Made by a program: the position numbers and the translations under genes. Positions 18,127-26,826 of a stretch of 64,000 bases of DNA are shown in pieces. Position 1 is the first letter of the stretch; the number at the start of each line of letters is the position of its first letter. Source of the stretch: Streptomyces sp. TSRI0281 (GTDB lineage Bacteria; Actinomycetota; Actinomycetes; Streptomycetales; Streptomycetaceae); assembly GCF_001905125.1 (NCBI RefSeq), contig NZ_LWLE01000038.1:273457-337456 (forward strand), given 5' to 3'. The notes under the pieces are model-generated. The model saw only the letters and a program-made list of their open reading frames with translations, made no database searches and was not told the origin of the DNA.

Positions 18127-19287
18127 ATGACAGAGCGTGCGCAGACGAGTCCCGGCCGGCGAACCCTTCTGGGCGCGGCCGTCCTCGGTACGGCGGCCCT
18201 GGGACTGCCCGCCGCGGCGCAGGCCGCCGAGCGTGGCCGCGGCGGCCACGGCAACGGCCACGGCTCCCTCCGGGACCTGCCCGTACCGACCGTCATAGGC
18301 CACCGGGGCGCCAGCGGCTACCGCCCCGAGCACACCCTCGGCTCCTACCAGCTGGCCCTGGACATGGGCGCACACATCGTCGAGCAGGACCTCGTGCCGA
18401 CGAAGGACGGTCACCTCGTGTGCCGCCACGAGAACGACATCACCGCCACCACCGATGTCGCCGACCACCCCGAGTTCGCGAGCCGCAAGGTCACCAAGAA
18501 GATCGACGGGATTCCCCTCACCGGCTGGTTCACCGAGGACTTCACACTGGCCGAGCTGAAGACGCTGCGTGCCAAGGAGCGCATCCCGGGCAACCGCCAG
18601 AGGAACACCCTCTACGACGGCCGCTGGGAGATCCCCACCTTCGAGGAGGTCCTGCGCTGGGCCGACAAGGAGGGCCGCAGGCGCGGCAGGCCGGTCTGGC
18701 TGTACGTCGAGACCAAGCACCCCACGTACTTCCGCGGCCTGGGCCTCGGCCTGGAGGAGCCGCTGGCCCGGCTGCTGCGCCGCTACCGCCGCCACCGCGC
18801 GGACGCTCCGCTCATTCTCCAGTCCTTCGAGCCGGGCTCCATCCAGCGGCTGTCCAGGCTCGTCGCCACCCCGCGCGTCGTCCTGCTGTCCGGACCCAAG
18901 GAGCGCCCCTGGGACTTCGTGGAGGCCAATGACCCCCGTACGGTCGCCGACCTCGTCAAGCCGGCCGGCCTGAAGTGGATGGCGTCGTTCGCGCAGGGCA
19001 TCGGTCCCACCCTGGACCTGATCATTCCCAAGGACGCCTCGGGCCGGCTGACCACGCCGACCACGCTGGTGAAGGACGCGCACGCGCAGGGCCTGCTCCT
19101 CCACCCGTACACGATGCGCAACGAGAACACCTTCCTGCCCGCCGACTTCCGCCGGGGCACCGACCCCCACGCGTACGGCGACGCGTTCGGCGCCTTCCGG
19201 GCGTACTTCGCCACCGGTATCGACGGAGTGTTCTCCGACAACCCGGACACCGCGCTGCTCGCGGCGGCGGACTTCGCCCGGAACTGA
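18127..19287 (+). CDS. Exported glycerophosphodiester phosphodiesterase
   Basis: A 386-residue GDPD that hydrolyses glycerophosphodiesters to glycerol-3-phosphate. IGHRGASGYRPEHTLGSY (His59 onward) and the EQDLVPTKDGHLVCRHEN segment carry the catalytic and Ca2+-binding residues. Residues 10-33 (RRTLLGAAVLGTAALGL...AQA) look like a Tat signal peptide with cleavage after AQA. ATG 18127 follows cAGGAG. A TACGAT -10-like element at 18076-18081 may drive it. A hairpin terminator follows. Confidence 0.93.
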   Translation: MTERAQTSPGRRTLLGAAVLGTAALGLPAAAQAAERGRGGHGNGHGSLRDLPVPTVIGHRGASGYRPEHTLGSYQLALDMGAHIVEQDLVPTKDGHLVCRHENDITATTDVADHPEFASRKVTKKIDGIPLTGWFTEDFTLAELKTLRAKERIPGNRQRNTLYDGRWEIPTFEEVLRWADKEGRRRGRPVWLYVETKHPTYFRGLGLGLEEPLARLLRRYRRHRADAPLILQSFEPGSIQRLSRLVATPRVVLLSGPKERPWDFVEANDPRTVADLVKPAGLKWMASFAQGIGPTLDLIIPKDASGRLTTPTTLVKDAHAQGLLLHPYTMRNENTFLPADFRRGTDPHAYGDAFGAFRAYFATGIDGVFSDNPDTALLAAADFARN

Positions 19288-19338
19288 CGTACCCCTCCGG
19301 CCCGCCGAGCACCGCACGCCGTCAGCCGCCGTCGTCAG

Positions 19339-19369
19339 CCACCCGACCGGGCATGCCCCGGTCGGGTGG
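19339..19369 (+). terminator. Terminator after GDPD gene
   Basis: CCACCCGACCGGG (19339-19351) and CCCGGTCGGGTGG (19357-19369) form a 13-bp perfect stem with a 5-nt loop. Confidence 0.85.
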
Positions 19370-19419
19370 TGCTCCCGGCACACGGCAACCGGCTGCCCGC
19401 GGGGCACGTCCGCTGGGGC

Positions 19420-20010
19420 ATGACCCTTCTCGATCATGCTCCGGCCGCCGTCGCCTCCCCGGCCGCCGTCGCCTCCCCGTCCGCCGCTACCGGGAGCGCC
19501 GCCCCCGCCCTCGTCGTCCGCGCCCTGCGCCCCCTGGTGCGCGCGGAGGCCTCGGCCGAGGCGCCCGCCGCCGCCCTCGACCCCGCCGACCTCGAACAGG
19601 CCGTATGGCTGCGGCTGCTGGAACGTCTGGCGACGGCCGGACCACCGGACGACTCGGCCCGCTGGGTGCGCGACTCCGTACGGGCGGAGGCCCGCCGAGG
19701 CCGCCGCACGGCCCGGCACGAGCACCCGTACGCCCGGGTGGAACCCCGCGCCGATCCGGCCGGCTGCCCGGAGCGGGCCGCCCTGGGCGCGGCCGAACGC
19801 CGGGCGCTGCGTGCGGCCGTGGCCCGGCTGCCCCGGCGCTGCTCCCGGCTGCTGGAGGCGATGCTCGCCCCCGGCGATCCGACCTACCGGGAAATCGCAG
19901 GGGAGTTGGGTATGTCACAGGGCAGTTTGGGTCCGATGCGTTCCCGTTGCCTTGGATGTCTGCGCAGAATGCTGGCGGCGGAGGTTGTTGCTCCTGAACC
20001 GCGGGGATAG
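19420..20010 (+). CDS. ECF-like sigma factor, abbreviated region 2
   Basis: A 196-residue protein with a C-terminal region-4-like helix-turn-helix (LLEAMLAPGDPTYREIAGELGMSQGSLGPMRSRCLGCL), as in the GS(I/L)GP(T/M)RxRC variant of ECF sigma factors. The DLEQAVWLRLLERL helix near residue 52 looks like a remnant of region 2. A complete region 2 (-10 recognition) is not visible, so initiation activity is uncertain. The N-terminus is Ala/Pro-rich and contains two identical 18-bp tandem repeats (19444-19479) coding AAVASP twice. The start at 19420 is the first reasonable ATG. No anti-sigma factor is adjacent. Confidence 0.75.
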   Translation: MTLLDHAPAAVASPAAVASPSAATGSAAPALVVRALRPLVRAEASAEAPAAALDPADLEQAVWLRLLERLATAGPPDDSARWVRDSVRAEARRGRRTARHEHPYARVEPRADPAGCPERAALGAAERRALRAAVARLPRRCSRLLEAMLAPGDPTYREIAGELGMSQGSLGPMRSRCLGCLRRMLAAEVVAPEPRG

Positions 20011-20055
20011 GAGCGGTAGACAACCGGCGGACAGGTGAGCGGGAGGCATGCGCAC

Positions 20056-20559
20056 ATGGGCATGAGTGTGACCATCTCGGCGGCGACGGCACAGGACGTC
20101 GAGCAGATCTTCAGGCTCCAGTACCTCTGCTTCCAGAGCGAGGCGGAGCTCTACGACAACTACCGGATAGACCCTCTCGTCCAGAGTCTCGAATCGGTGC
20201 GCGGTGAAGTCGCCGCGGATCTGGTGTTCGTGGCCAGGCTGGGCGAGGAAGTGGTCGGCTCGGTACGCGGATTCATCGACCGGGACGGTACGGGCCAGAT
20301 CTCCAGGCTCTGCGTCCACCCCCGGCTCCAGGGACACGGCCTCGGCGCCCGTCTGCTGGGGGCCGCGGAGGCGGGCCTGGCCGCGGACCGGTCGGCCACC
20401 CGCTTCCGGCTGCACACCGGCCATCGCAGCGAGAACAATCTGCGGCTCTACCGCAGGGCGGGATACGCGCAGGTCGGGGCCGCCACCGGTGCGGACGGGG
20501 TGCGGATGCTCCTGCTGGAGAAGGACGCGGAGGCACGGGCCTACGTGGCCAGCGCCTGA
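20056..20559 (+). CDS. GNAT family N-acetyltransferase
   Basis: A 167-residue GNAT acetyltransferase. ISRLCVHPRLQGHGLGARLLGAAEAGL (residues about 85-111) contains the acetyl-CoA Q/RxxGxG/A loop, followed by NNLRLYRRAGY, the typical C-terminal strand-helix. The acceptor is unknown. I start at ATG 20056, which has GGGAGG 9 bp upstream; a GTG at 20035 would add seven residues. Confidence 0.85.
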   Translation: MGMSVTISAATAQDVEQIFRLQYLCFQSEAELYDNYRIDPLVQSLESVRGEVAADLVFVARLGEEVVGSVRGFIDRDGTGQISRLCVHPRLQGHGLGARLLGAAEAGLAADRSATRFRLHTGHRSENNLRLYRRAGYAQVGAATGADGVRMLLLEKDAEARAYVASA

Positions 20560-20607
20560 CGGACCGGTCCGGCCCGTCCGGGGTCTCCCGGAACGGTGCG
20601 CGAGGCC

Positions 20608-21036
20608 CTAGACGGTCCTGGCGCGGCGCAGCCAGATCATCCCGGTGACCGGCAGGATCACCGGGATGAACAGGTAGCCCATCCCGAAGTCCGACCAGAC
20701 GGTCGCATCGGGGAAGGCGGACGGCTCCACCAGCGTCCACGTACCGACCACGAGCACTCCCGCGAGTTCGGCGGCGCAGCACACCAGCGCCGCCTTTCGG
20801 GCCTTCTCCCCGCCCCGCACCAGCGAGTACGTGATGAAGCCGTACACGAGGGCCGCGACGGCCGACAGGACATAGGCCAGCGGCGCCTTGTCGAAGTCCA
20901 GGATCATCTCGACGACGGAGCGGGATGCGGCCGCCACGGTGAACACGCCGTAGAACCAGACCAGCACCCGTCCGGGACCGGTGCCCAGCTCGAAGGACTG
21001 CTTCGGGGGAGCCCCGGGGCGTTCGGTGTCGGTCAC
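20608..21036 (-). CDS. Predicted four-helix membrane protein
   Basis: This 142-residue protein has four hydrophobic spans (for example VLVWFYGVFTVAAAS, LAYVLSAVAALVYGFITY and FIPVILPVTGMIWL). I do not recognise a motif with known function. The GTG start lies 2 bp after the stop of the upstream gene, so the pair is a two-gene operon. Conserved paired position in Streptomyces is recalled rather than shown. Confidence 0.7.
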   Translation of the reverse strand: MTDTERPGAPPKQSFELGTGPGRVLVWFYGVFTVAAASRSVVEMILDFDKAPLAYVLSAVAALVYGFITYSLVRGGEKARKAALVCCAAELAGVLVVGTWTLVEPSAFPDATVWSDFGMGYLFIPVILPVTGMIWLRRARTV

Positions 21037-21038
21037 GG

Positions 21039-21398
21039 TCAGTTTCCCCAGATGTCGTAGAGCCGCACTTCGAGCACCGCCAGCACGACCGCGCCCGCCG
21101 CCACCGTGACCGAACCCCAGCGGGTCCGCTCGGTCAGCGACAGGAAACCGGCGGCCGGTACGGCGGCGAAGGAACCGATCAGATAGGCGATGAAGATCGT
21201 CATGCCCTGCTCCGGCCGCTCGCCGCGGGCCAGCTGCACGATTCCCACCACCAGCTGGGCCAGGGCCAGCACCGAGACGACGGCCATCCCGATGAAGTGC
21301 CAGTCCTTCGTGGGCTGGTCCCGGTAGGCGGCGAATCCGCACCAGGCGGCGAGGGCGAGCGCGGACACGGCGACCGCGACCGTCAGGGCGTCAAGCAT
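21039..21398 (-). CDS. Predicted four-helix membrane protein
   Basis: A 119-residue protein with four predicted membrane helices, from LTVAVAVSALALAAWCG to VTVAAGAVVLAVLEV. No functional motif is recognised. It leads a two-gene operon with the downstream membrane protein. ATG 21398 is the only good start. Confidence 0.7.
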   Translation of the reverse strand: MLDALTVAVAVSALALAAWCGFAAYRDQPTKDWHFIGMAVVSVLALAQLVVGIVQLARGERPEQGMTIFIAYLIGSFAAVPAAGFLSLTERTRWGSVTVAAGAVVLAVLEVRLYDIWGN

Positions 21399-21651
21399 GA
21401 AGCGAGGGTATTACGGAGCCGCCGGACCTCCGCGAGGGGCCCGGTGCCCCTCACGCCCGAAGGCCCGTGCCGCGGCAACGGATCCCGTCACGCTCACGGT
21501 CGCGGGATCGTGGCCTTGGCCACAGCGGCCCTCCCCGTCACACCGGCCCAGGCGACCGCCCCCACCTCCCGCCCCCTTGTATCGGCGCAGGTCACAGACG
21601 CGCGAGGAGAGAATCCCCGCTTTCCCCGCGCCGTTGCGCGCGGCCATCCAC

Positions 21652-21674
21652 GGCTGTCCGCTATCCGGACAGCC
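21652..21674. repeat. Hairpin upstream of candidate leader peptide
   Basis: GGCTGTCCG and CGGACAGCC pair over 9 bp around a 5-nt loop, 38 bp before the leader ORF. It may be an operator or RNA hairpin. Confidence 0.55.
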
Positions 21675-21711
21675 GGGATCGGGGAGTCGTTACGTCTGTT
21701 TTACTTGGGAC

Positions 21712-21798
21712 ATGACCACGACGAGCAGCCGCATCCTTGCGACCGAGGCGATCAGCGCGCCCGGTGCTCGTTGTATGTGTCGAATGCGCGCCTTCTGA
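21712..21798 (+). CDS. Candidate Cys/Met leader peptide for metNIQ
   Basis: A 28-residue ORF from ATG 21712 ends in ARCMCRMRAF. Its last ten codons hold two Cys and two Met, an unusual density for so short a frame. It lies about 220 bp before metN in an otherwise empty region. Leader peptides rich in the regulated amino acid are known in actinobacterial attenuators, so a sulfur-amino-acid sensor is possible. No clear ribosome binding site is seen other than TTGGGA at 21703-21708. Existence as a translated gene is unproven. Confidence 0.35.
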   Translation: MTTTSSRILATEAISAPGARCMCRMRAF

Positions 21799-22015
21799 GG
21801 GCCCCCGCCTGAGCCTCGCGCCCCGAAGCGAGTCCGAGCCTGCGCCGTTTGCACCCAATGGAACGAGCCCGCCCGAGCCTGCGCCGCCTGCCGGCCTTCC
21901 GCCGCGGCCGGCCATGCCGAGACCCACCGGCAGACCAGCCCGAACAGTCTCTTCAGACGAATGCCCCGTGCCCGGCGGACACCGCGCCGCGCACTCGACA
22001 GTGACGGAAACCCCT

Positions 22016-23077
22016 GTGATCACCACTACGGGCCTCACGAAGGTCTACCAGTCGCGCGGCCGTGAGGTCACCGCACTCGACGGCGTCGACCTGCACGTCC
22101 GCGAGGGCGAGGTCTACGGCGTCATCGGACAGAGCGGCGCCGGGAAGTCCTCCCTGATCCGCTGCGTCAACCTGCTGGAGCGGCCCACGTCCGGCACCGT
22201 CACGGTGGCCGGCCAGGACCTCACCGCGCTCGCCGGCCGAGGCCGCCGCGCCGGCCAGGAGCTGCGCGAGGCGCGCAGCCGTATCGGCATGGTCTTCCAG
22301 CACTTCAACCTCCTGGCCTCGCGCAATGTGCGGGACAACGTGGAACTCCCGCTGGAGATCCTCGGCGTCTCCGGCCAGGCCCGCACCCGTAAGGCACTCG
22401 AACTTCTCGACCTCGTCGGCCTCACCGACAAGGCGAAGGCCTACCCCGGCCAGCTCTCCGGCGGTCAGAAGCAGCGCGTCGGCATCGCCCGCGCCCTGGC
22501 CGGCGACCCCAAGGTGCTGCTCTCGGACGAGGCGACCTCCGCGCTGGACCCCGAGACCACCCGCTCCATCCTCTCGCTGCTGCGCGACCTCAACCAGCAG
22601 CTGGGCCTCACCGTCCTGCTCATCACGCACGAGATGGACGTCGTCAAGACGGTCTGCGACTCCGCCGCGCTGATGCGGCGCGGCCGCATCGTCGAGTCCG
22701 GCACCGTCGGGGAACTGCTCGCCACCCCCGGCTCCGAACTGGCCCACGAGCTGTTCCCGGTCGGCGGCGCCGCCTCCGGCCCCGACCGCACCGTCGTCGA
22801 CGTCACCTTCCACGGGGAGGCCGCGAGCCGGCCGGTGATCTCCCAGCTCTCGCGTACGTACAACATCGACATCTCCATCCTCGGAGCCGCGATGGACACC
22901 GTCGGCGGCAACCAGATCGGCCGGATGCGCATCGAGCTGCCCGGCCGCTTCGAGGACAACGTCGTACCGATCGGCTTCCTGCGCGAGCAGGGCCTCCAGG
23001 CCGAGGTCGTGGACGCCGAGGCCCCCGCCGTACCGGAACAGGCATCCGCCCCGCTCACCCAGGAGGTCGCCAAGTGA
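22016..23077 (+). CDS. metN: Methionine ABC transporter ATP-binding protein
   Basis: MetN (353 residues) energises D/L-methionine import. GVIGQSGAGKSSLIR near residue 37 is Walker A, LSGGQKQRVGIARALAGDPKVLLSDEATSALD carries the ABC signature and Walker B, and LLITHEMDVV the H-loop. The C-terminal NIL domain (HGEAASRPVISQLSRTYNIDISILGA...) binds methionine for feedback inhibition. I use GTG 22016 (MITTTGLTK), as in relatives I recall; an in-frame GTG at 22001 would add five residues. It overlaps metI by 4 bp. Confidence 0.95.
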   Translation: MITTTGLTKVYQSRGREVTALDGVDLHVREGEVYGVIGQSGAGKSSLIRCVNLLERPTSGTVTVAGQDLTALAGRGRRAGQELREARSRIGMVFQHFNLLASRNVRDNVELPLEILGVSGQARTRKALELLDLVGLTDKAKAYPGQLSGGQKQRVGIARALAGDPKVLLSDEATSALDPETTRSILSLLRDLNQQLGLTVLLITHEMDVVKTVCDSAALMRRGRIVESGTVGELLATPGSELAHELFPVGGAASGPDRTVVDVTFHGEAASRPVISQLSRTYNIDISILGAAMDTVGGNQIGRMRIELPGRFEDNVVPIGFLREQGLQAEVVDAEAPAVPEQASAPLTQEVAK

Positions 23078-23745
23078 CCTGGTCCGAAATGCAGCCACTG
23101 CTGACCCAGGGCACCGTCGACACCCTCTACATGGTGCTGTGGTCCGCGGTCGTCACCGTGCTGGTCGGTCTTCCGCTCGGTGTCCTGCTGGTCCTCACCG
23201 ACCGGGGCGGACTCCTGCGGAACACGGCGGTCAACAAGGTCATCGGCGTGATCGTGAACATCGGCCGCTCGCTGCCGTTCATCATCCTGCTGATCGCCCT
23301 GATCCCCTTCACCACCTGGGTCGTCGGCACCTTCATCGGCCCGACGGCGATGATCGTGCCGCTCGCCGTGGGCGCCATCCCGTTCTTCGCCCGGCTCGTC
23401 GAGACGGCGGTCCGCGAGGTCGATCACGGGCTCGTCGAAGCCGTCCAGTCGATGGGCGGCTCCATCCCGACGATCGTCCGCAAGGTGCTGCTGCCGCAGG
23501 CGCTGCCCTCGCTCGTCTCCGGCGTCACCACCACCGTCATCGTGCTCATCGGCTACTCGGCGATGGCGGGCGCGGTCGGCGGCGAAGGGCTCGGCTCGAA
23601 GGCCGTCACCTACGGATTCCAGCGCTTCGACAACCAGTTCATGCTCATCACCGTCGCGCTGCTGATCGTCATCGTGACCGTGATCCAGCTGATCGGCGAC
23701 GGAGTGGTGCGCCTGCTGGCCCGCCGGGGCCGCACCCTCTCCTGA
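23074..23745 (+). CDS. metI: Methionine ABC transporter permease
   Basis: MetI (223 residues) is the membrane channel subunit. It has five hydrophobic segments, with the EAA loop around VREVDHGLVEAVQSMGGSIPTIVRKVLLPQALPS that docks MetN. GTGA overlap with metN couples translation. metQ follows 79 bp later. Confidence 0.95.
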   Translation: MTWSEMQPLLTQGTVDTLYMVLWSAVVTVLVGLPLGVLLVLTDRGGLLRNTAVNKVIGVIVNIGRSLPFIILLIALIPFTTWVVGTFIGPTAMIVPLAVGAIPFFARLVETAVREVDHGLVEAVQSMGGSIPTIVRKVLLPQALPSLVSGVTTTVIVLIGYSAMAGAVGGEGLGSKAVTYGFQRFDNQFMLITVALLIVIVTVIQLIGDGVVRLLARRGRTLS

Positions 23746-23824
23746 CGCCCCCCGACTTTCTCTCCCCCCAAGCCCGAACTCCTTGTCCGGGCGCACCACC
23801 TCATCACCGAAAGAGGCACTCTTC

Positions 23825-24691
23825 GTGCGTAAGAACATCAAGATCACCGCGGCTGCCGCCGCCACCGCCGCCCTCGCCCTGGGCCTCAGCGCCTGCGGTA
23901 CGGACTCCGACCCGGCGTCCAAGGGCGACACCGGCGCCAAGGCCGACACCTCCAAGGCGCTCGTCGTCGCCGCGTCCCCGACGCCGCACGCCGACATCCT
24001 CGGCTTCGTCCAGAAGAACCTGGCGGCCAAGGAAGGTCTCAAGCTGGAGGTCAAGGAGTTCACGGACTACGTCCTGCCGAACACCGCCACCGAGACCGGC
24101 CAGGTCGACGCCAACTTCTTCCAGCACCAGCCCTACCTGGACGACTTCAACAAGAAGAACAACACCCACCTCGTCTCCGTCGGCACGGTGCACCTGGAGC
24201 CCCTGGGCCTGTACTCCAAGAAGGTCAAGGACCTGGGCGACCTCAAGTCCGGTCAGACCATCGCCGTACCGAACGACACCACCAATGAGGGCCGCGCCCT
24301 CCAGCTGCTCGCCCAGAACGGTCTGATCACCCTCAAGGACGGCGTCGGCACCGACGCCAAGCTGAGCGACATCACCGACAAGAAGGGCCTGGAGTTCAAG
24401 GAGCTGGAGGCCGCCACCGTGCCCCGCGCCCTGAACGACGTCGACGCCGCCGTCATCAACGGCAACTACGCCATCGAGGCGAAGCTCAAGCCCTCCAAGG
24501 ACTCCCTGGCGCTGGAGAAGGCCGACGGCAACCCGTACGCCAACATCATCGCCGTGAAGAAGGGCAACGAGAAGGACGCCCGCGTCCAGAAGCTCATCAA
24601 GCTCCTCAACTCCGACGAGGTCAAGAAGTTCATCGAGGACACCTACCAGGGCTCGGTCATCCCGGCCTTCGGTACCCCCGCCAAGTCCTGA
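23825..24691 (+). CDS. metQ: Methionine-binding lipoprotein
   Basis: MetQ (288 residues) is the substrate-binding lipoprotein. The signal ends in the lipobox LSAC, with Cys24 as the lipidated residue. The NlpA/MetQ core includes ASPTPHADIL, FTDYVLPNTATETGQVDANFFQHQPYL and IAVPNDTTNEGRALQLL. GTG 23825 follows GAAAGAGG; the open frame runs 14 codons further upstream but that start would spoil the signal peptide. A hairpin terminator follows. Confidence 0.95.
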   Translation: MRKNIKITAAAAATAALALGLSACGTDSDPASKGDTGAKADTSKALVVAASPTPHADILGFVQKNLAAKEGLKLEVKEFTDYVLPNTATETGQVDANFFQHQPYLDDFNKKNNTHLVSVGTVHLEPLGLYSKKVKDLGDLKSGQTIAVPNDTTNEGRALQLLAQNGLITLKDGVGTDAKLSDITDKKGLEFKELEAATVPRALNDVDAAVINGNYAIEAKLKPSKDSLALEKADGNPYANIIAVKKGNEKDARVQKLIKLLNSDEVKKFIEDTYQGSVIPAFGTPAKS

Positions 24692-24713
24692 CCTCTGCCG
24701 GGTACTTGCGAAC

Positions 24714-24753
24714 GGAGCCCCGCGCCCTCCCCTCGGGGAAGGCGCGGGGCTCC
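24714..24753 (+). terminator. Terminator after metQ
   Basis: GGAGCCCCGCGCC (24714-24726) and GGCGCGGGGCTCC (24741-24753) give a 13-bp perfect stem; the 14-nt loop has an inner CCCC/GGGG pairing. Confidence 0.85.
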
Positions 24754-24834
24754 GCCGTGCGGACCCGCCCATGCACAACGTCGGCCCGATGCTGCATGCT
24801 GTGCTTTTACCCGGTCTTCGGCATGGAGCTGCGC

Positions 24835-25482
24835 ATGACTACCACCTTTCCGTCCATCTCCATCAGCACGGACAGGTTGGTGATGCGCCCCTTCGAGATG
24901 GCCGACATCCCCGCGTACATCGAGATGATGAACGACGAACTCGTCACCGCCTGGACCGACGGACCGCACCCGTACACCCAGGTCGACGCCGAACGCTGGG
25001 TCCGCAGGATCGCTCCCGCCGAGCGCACCGCGGGCAACGGCATCGTCCTCGCCGTCACCGAATTCCTCACCCAGCGCCTCGTCGGCTCCGTCCGGCTCCT
25101 GAACACCGACTGGCGCACCCTGGCCACCGAGGTCCGCTACATCACCGCCCCCTGGGCGCGCGGCGAGGGTTACGCCACCGAAGCCGTGCTGGCGCTCGCC
25201 GAATGGCTCTTCCGCGACCAGCGGTTCGAACGCATCGAGCTGCGCACCCCCGCCGACAACACCGCCTCCCAGCAGGTCGCCCAGAAGCTGGGCTGCATCA
25301 GCGAGGGAGTCCTGCGCAACGCCCGGATAGCGCGCACCCGGACCGAGAACGGCACGGACGGCGGCTGGACCGACATCCGGACCGACCTGATCGTCTGGGG
25401 CCTGCTCCCCGAGGACCTCGAAGGCGTCGCCGAGGAACTGGCCGACGCCGGTGGCTACGGCACCTACAACGACTGGAACTGA
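24835..25482 (+). CDS. GNAT family N-acetyltransferase (RimJ/RimL-like)
   Basis: A 215-residue GNAT protein similar to the RimJ/RimL group. STDRLVMRPFEMADIPAYIEMM opens the fold, WARGEGYATEAVLALAEWLF is the acetyl-CoA loop (residues about 105-124), and RIELRTPADNTASQQVAQKLGC the C-terminal strand-helix. The acceptor may be a protein N-terminus or a small molecule; unknown. ATG 24835 has GGAG 5 bp upstream, preferred to ATG 24823. Confidence 0.85.
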   Translation: MTTTFPSISISTDRLVMRPFEMADIPAYIEMMNDELVTAWTDGPHPYTQVDAERWVRRIAPAERTAGNGIVLAVTEFLTQRLVGSVRLLNTDWRTLATEVRYITAPWARGEGYATEAVLALAEWLFRDQRFERIELRTPADNTASQQVAQKLGCISEGVLRNARIARTRTENGTDGGWTDIRTDLIVWGLLPEDLEGVAEELADAGGYGTYNDWN

Positions 25483-25587
25483 CACCGCGCAGCCCCTCGC
25501 CGGGTCCCGGCACCGACCGGGTACTCTCACCCTGCCCGCCACCCGTGGGCAACCCCCGCCTGCTACACCCCCAGGAGACAGACGACG

Positions 25588-26826
25588 ATGGCCGACCGGG
25601 TCACGGTGATCGGCTGGGACGGCTCGCCACTGACCAGAGCGGCGACGGCGGCGCTCTCGGCCGCCACGCTCGTCGCGGGCGCGGCCCACCACCTCGCACT
25701 GCCCGAAGTCCCCGAACGCGCCGAACGCATCCGCCTCGGCAGCGTCGACCTGGCCGCCCGCCGGATCGCCGGACATCGCGGCAGCCCCGTGGTCCTCGCC
25801 GACGGCGACCCCGGCTTCTTCGGTGTCGTACGCACCCTGCGCGCCCCCGAGCACGGCCTGGAAGTCGAAGTCGTGCCCGCCGTCTCGTCCGTGGCGACCG
25901 CGTTCGCCCGCGCCGGCATGCCCTGGGACGACGCACAGGTCGTCGTCGCCCACCCCCGCACGCTGCGCCGCGCCGTCAACGTCTGCCGCGCCCACCACAA
26001 GGTCGCCGTCCTCACCTCACCCGGCGCGGGCCCCGCCGAACTGGCACTCCTCCTCGAAGGCGTGCACCGCACCTTCGTGATCTGCGAGGAGCTCGGCACC
26101 GCACGCGAGCAGGTCACGGTCCTCACCTCGGACAAGGCGGCCGACCACGCCTGGCGCGACCCGAACGTCGTCATCGTCATCGGCGGCGGACCCGAGACCA
26201 GCCCCACCGGTGCCTGGATCGCCGGCCGTCAGCCCGCCTACCCCCGCGGCGCCCGAGGCTGGGCGCTGCCCGCCGAGGCGTACCGGGACGGCGCGCCGGA
26301 CCCCGGCGAGGAGAGCGGCGAGGGCGAGTCCCCGGGCCTGCGCGCCGCCCAGCTGGCCCGCCTCGGCCCGCGCACCGGCGACCTGCTCTGGGACATCGGT
26401 TCCGGCAGCGGAGCCCTGGCGGTGGAAGCGGCCCGCTTCGGCGCGGCGGTACTGGCCGTGGACAGCGAACGGTCGGCCTGCGACCGTACGGCGGCTGCCG
26501 CCCGCGCCTTCGGCGTACCCCTCCAGATCGTCCAGGGGCGCGCCCCGCACATCCTGGAACGGCTGCCCGAACCGGACGTCGTACGGATCGGGGGCGGCGG
26601 CGTCCCCGTCGTCACCGCCGTCGCCGACCGGCGCCCGGAACGCATCGTGACCCACGCGTCGACCCGCGACGAGGCGGAGGCGCTCGGAGCCGCGCTCACG
26701 GGCAACGGATTCACCGTCGAATGCTCCCTGCTCCAGTCCGTCGAACTCGACACCACCGCGTGGACCGAACGCGAACGGTCCGTGGTCTTCCTGCTCTCCG
26801 CACGGCGTTCGGACCTCGCCCCCTGA
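25588..26826 (+). CDS. cobL: Precorrin-6Y methyltransferase/decarboxylase (CbiE-CbiT)
   Basis: A 412-residue fusion of CbiE (about 1-200) and CbiT (about 250-412), which methylates C-5 and C-15 of precorrin-6B and decarboxylates the acetate side chain in cobalamin synthesis. VVLADGDPGFFGVVRTL near residue 70 fits the CbiE tetrapyrrole methylase; DLLWDIGSGSGALAVEAARFG near 264 is the SAM-binding loop of CbiT. ATG 25588 has an AGGAGA 5' signal. No other corrin-ring genes are adjacent except the bluB-cobT fusion 336 bp downstream. Confidence 0.93.
   Translation: MADRVTVIGWDGSPLTRAATAALSAATLVAGAAHHLALPEVPERAERIRLGSVDLAARRIAGHRGSPVVLADGDPGFFGVVRTLRAPEHGLEVEVVPAVSSVATAFARAGMPWDDAQVVVAHPRTLRRAVNVCRAHHKVAVLTSPGAGPAELALLLEGVHRTFVICEELGTAREQVTVLTSDKAADHAWRDPNVVIVIGGGPETSPTGAWIAGRQPAYPRGARGWALPAEAYRDGAPDPGEESGEGESPGLRAAQLARLGPRTGDLLWDIGSGSGALAVEAARFGAAVLAVDSERSACDRTAAAARAFGVPLQIVQGRAPHILERLPEPDVVRIGGGGVPVVTAVADRRPERIVTHASTRDEAEALGAALTGNGFTVECSLLQSVELDTTAWTERERSVVFLLSARRSDLAP

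Larger units (their letters stand above)
21399..22015. other. Long leader region before metNIQ
   Basis: About 617 bp upstream of metN carry no conventional gene. It contains a hairpin with 9-bp arms (21652-21660/21666-21674, 5-nt loop), a candidate 28-codon leader ORF (21712-21798), and GC-rich dyads such as GCCGGCC...GGCCGGC near 21890-21912. I see no SAM riboswitch core. Reading frame 3 around 21500-21610 resembles a signal peptide but lacks a supported start. Confidence 0.5.

Noticed and set aside
21297..21812. Forward frame with a signal-peptide-like stretch (VALATAALPVTPAQA)
   Set aside because: No supported start or ribosome binding site, overlaps the end of the reverse gene and lacks a domain. 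It may be a remnant, but I cannot support it.
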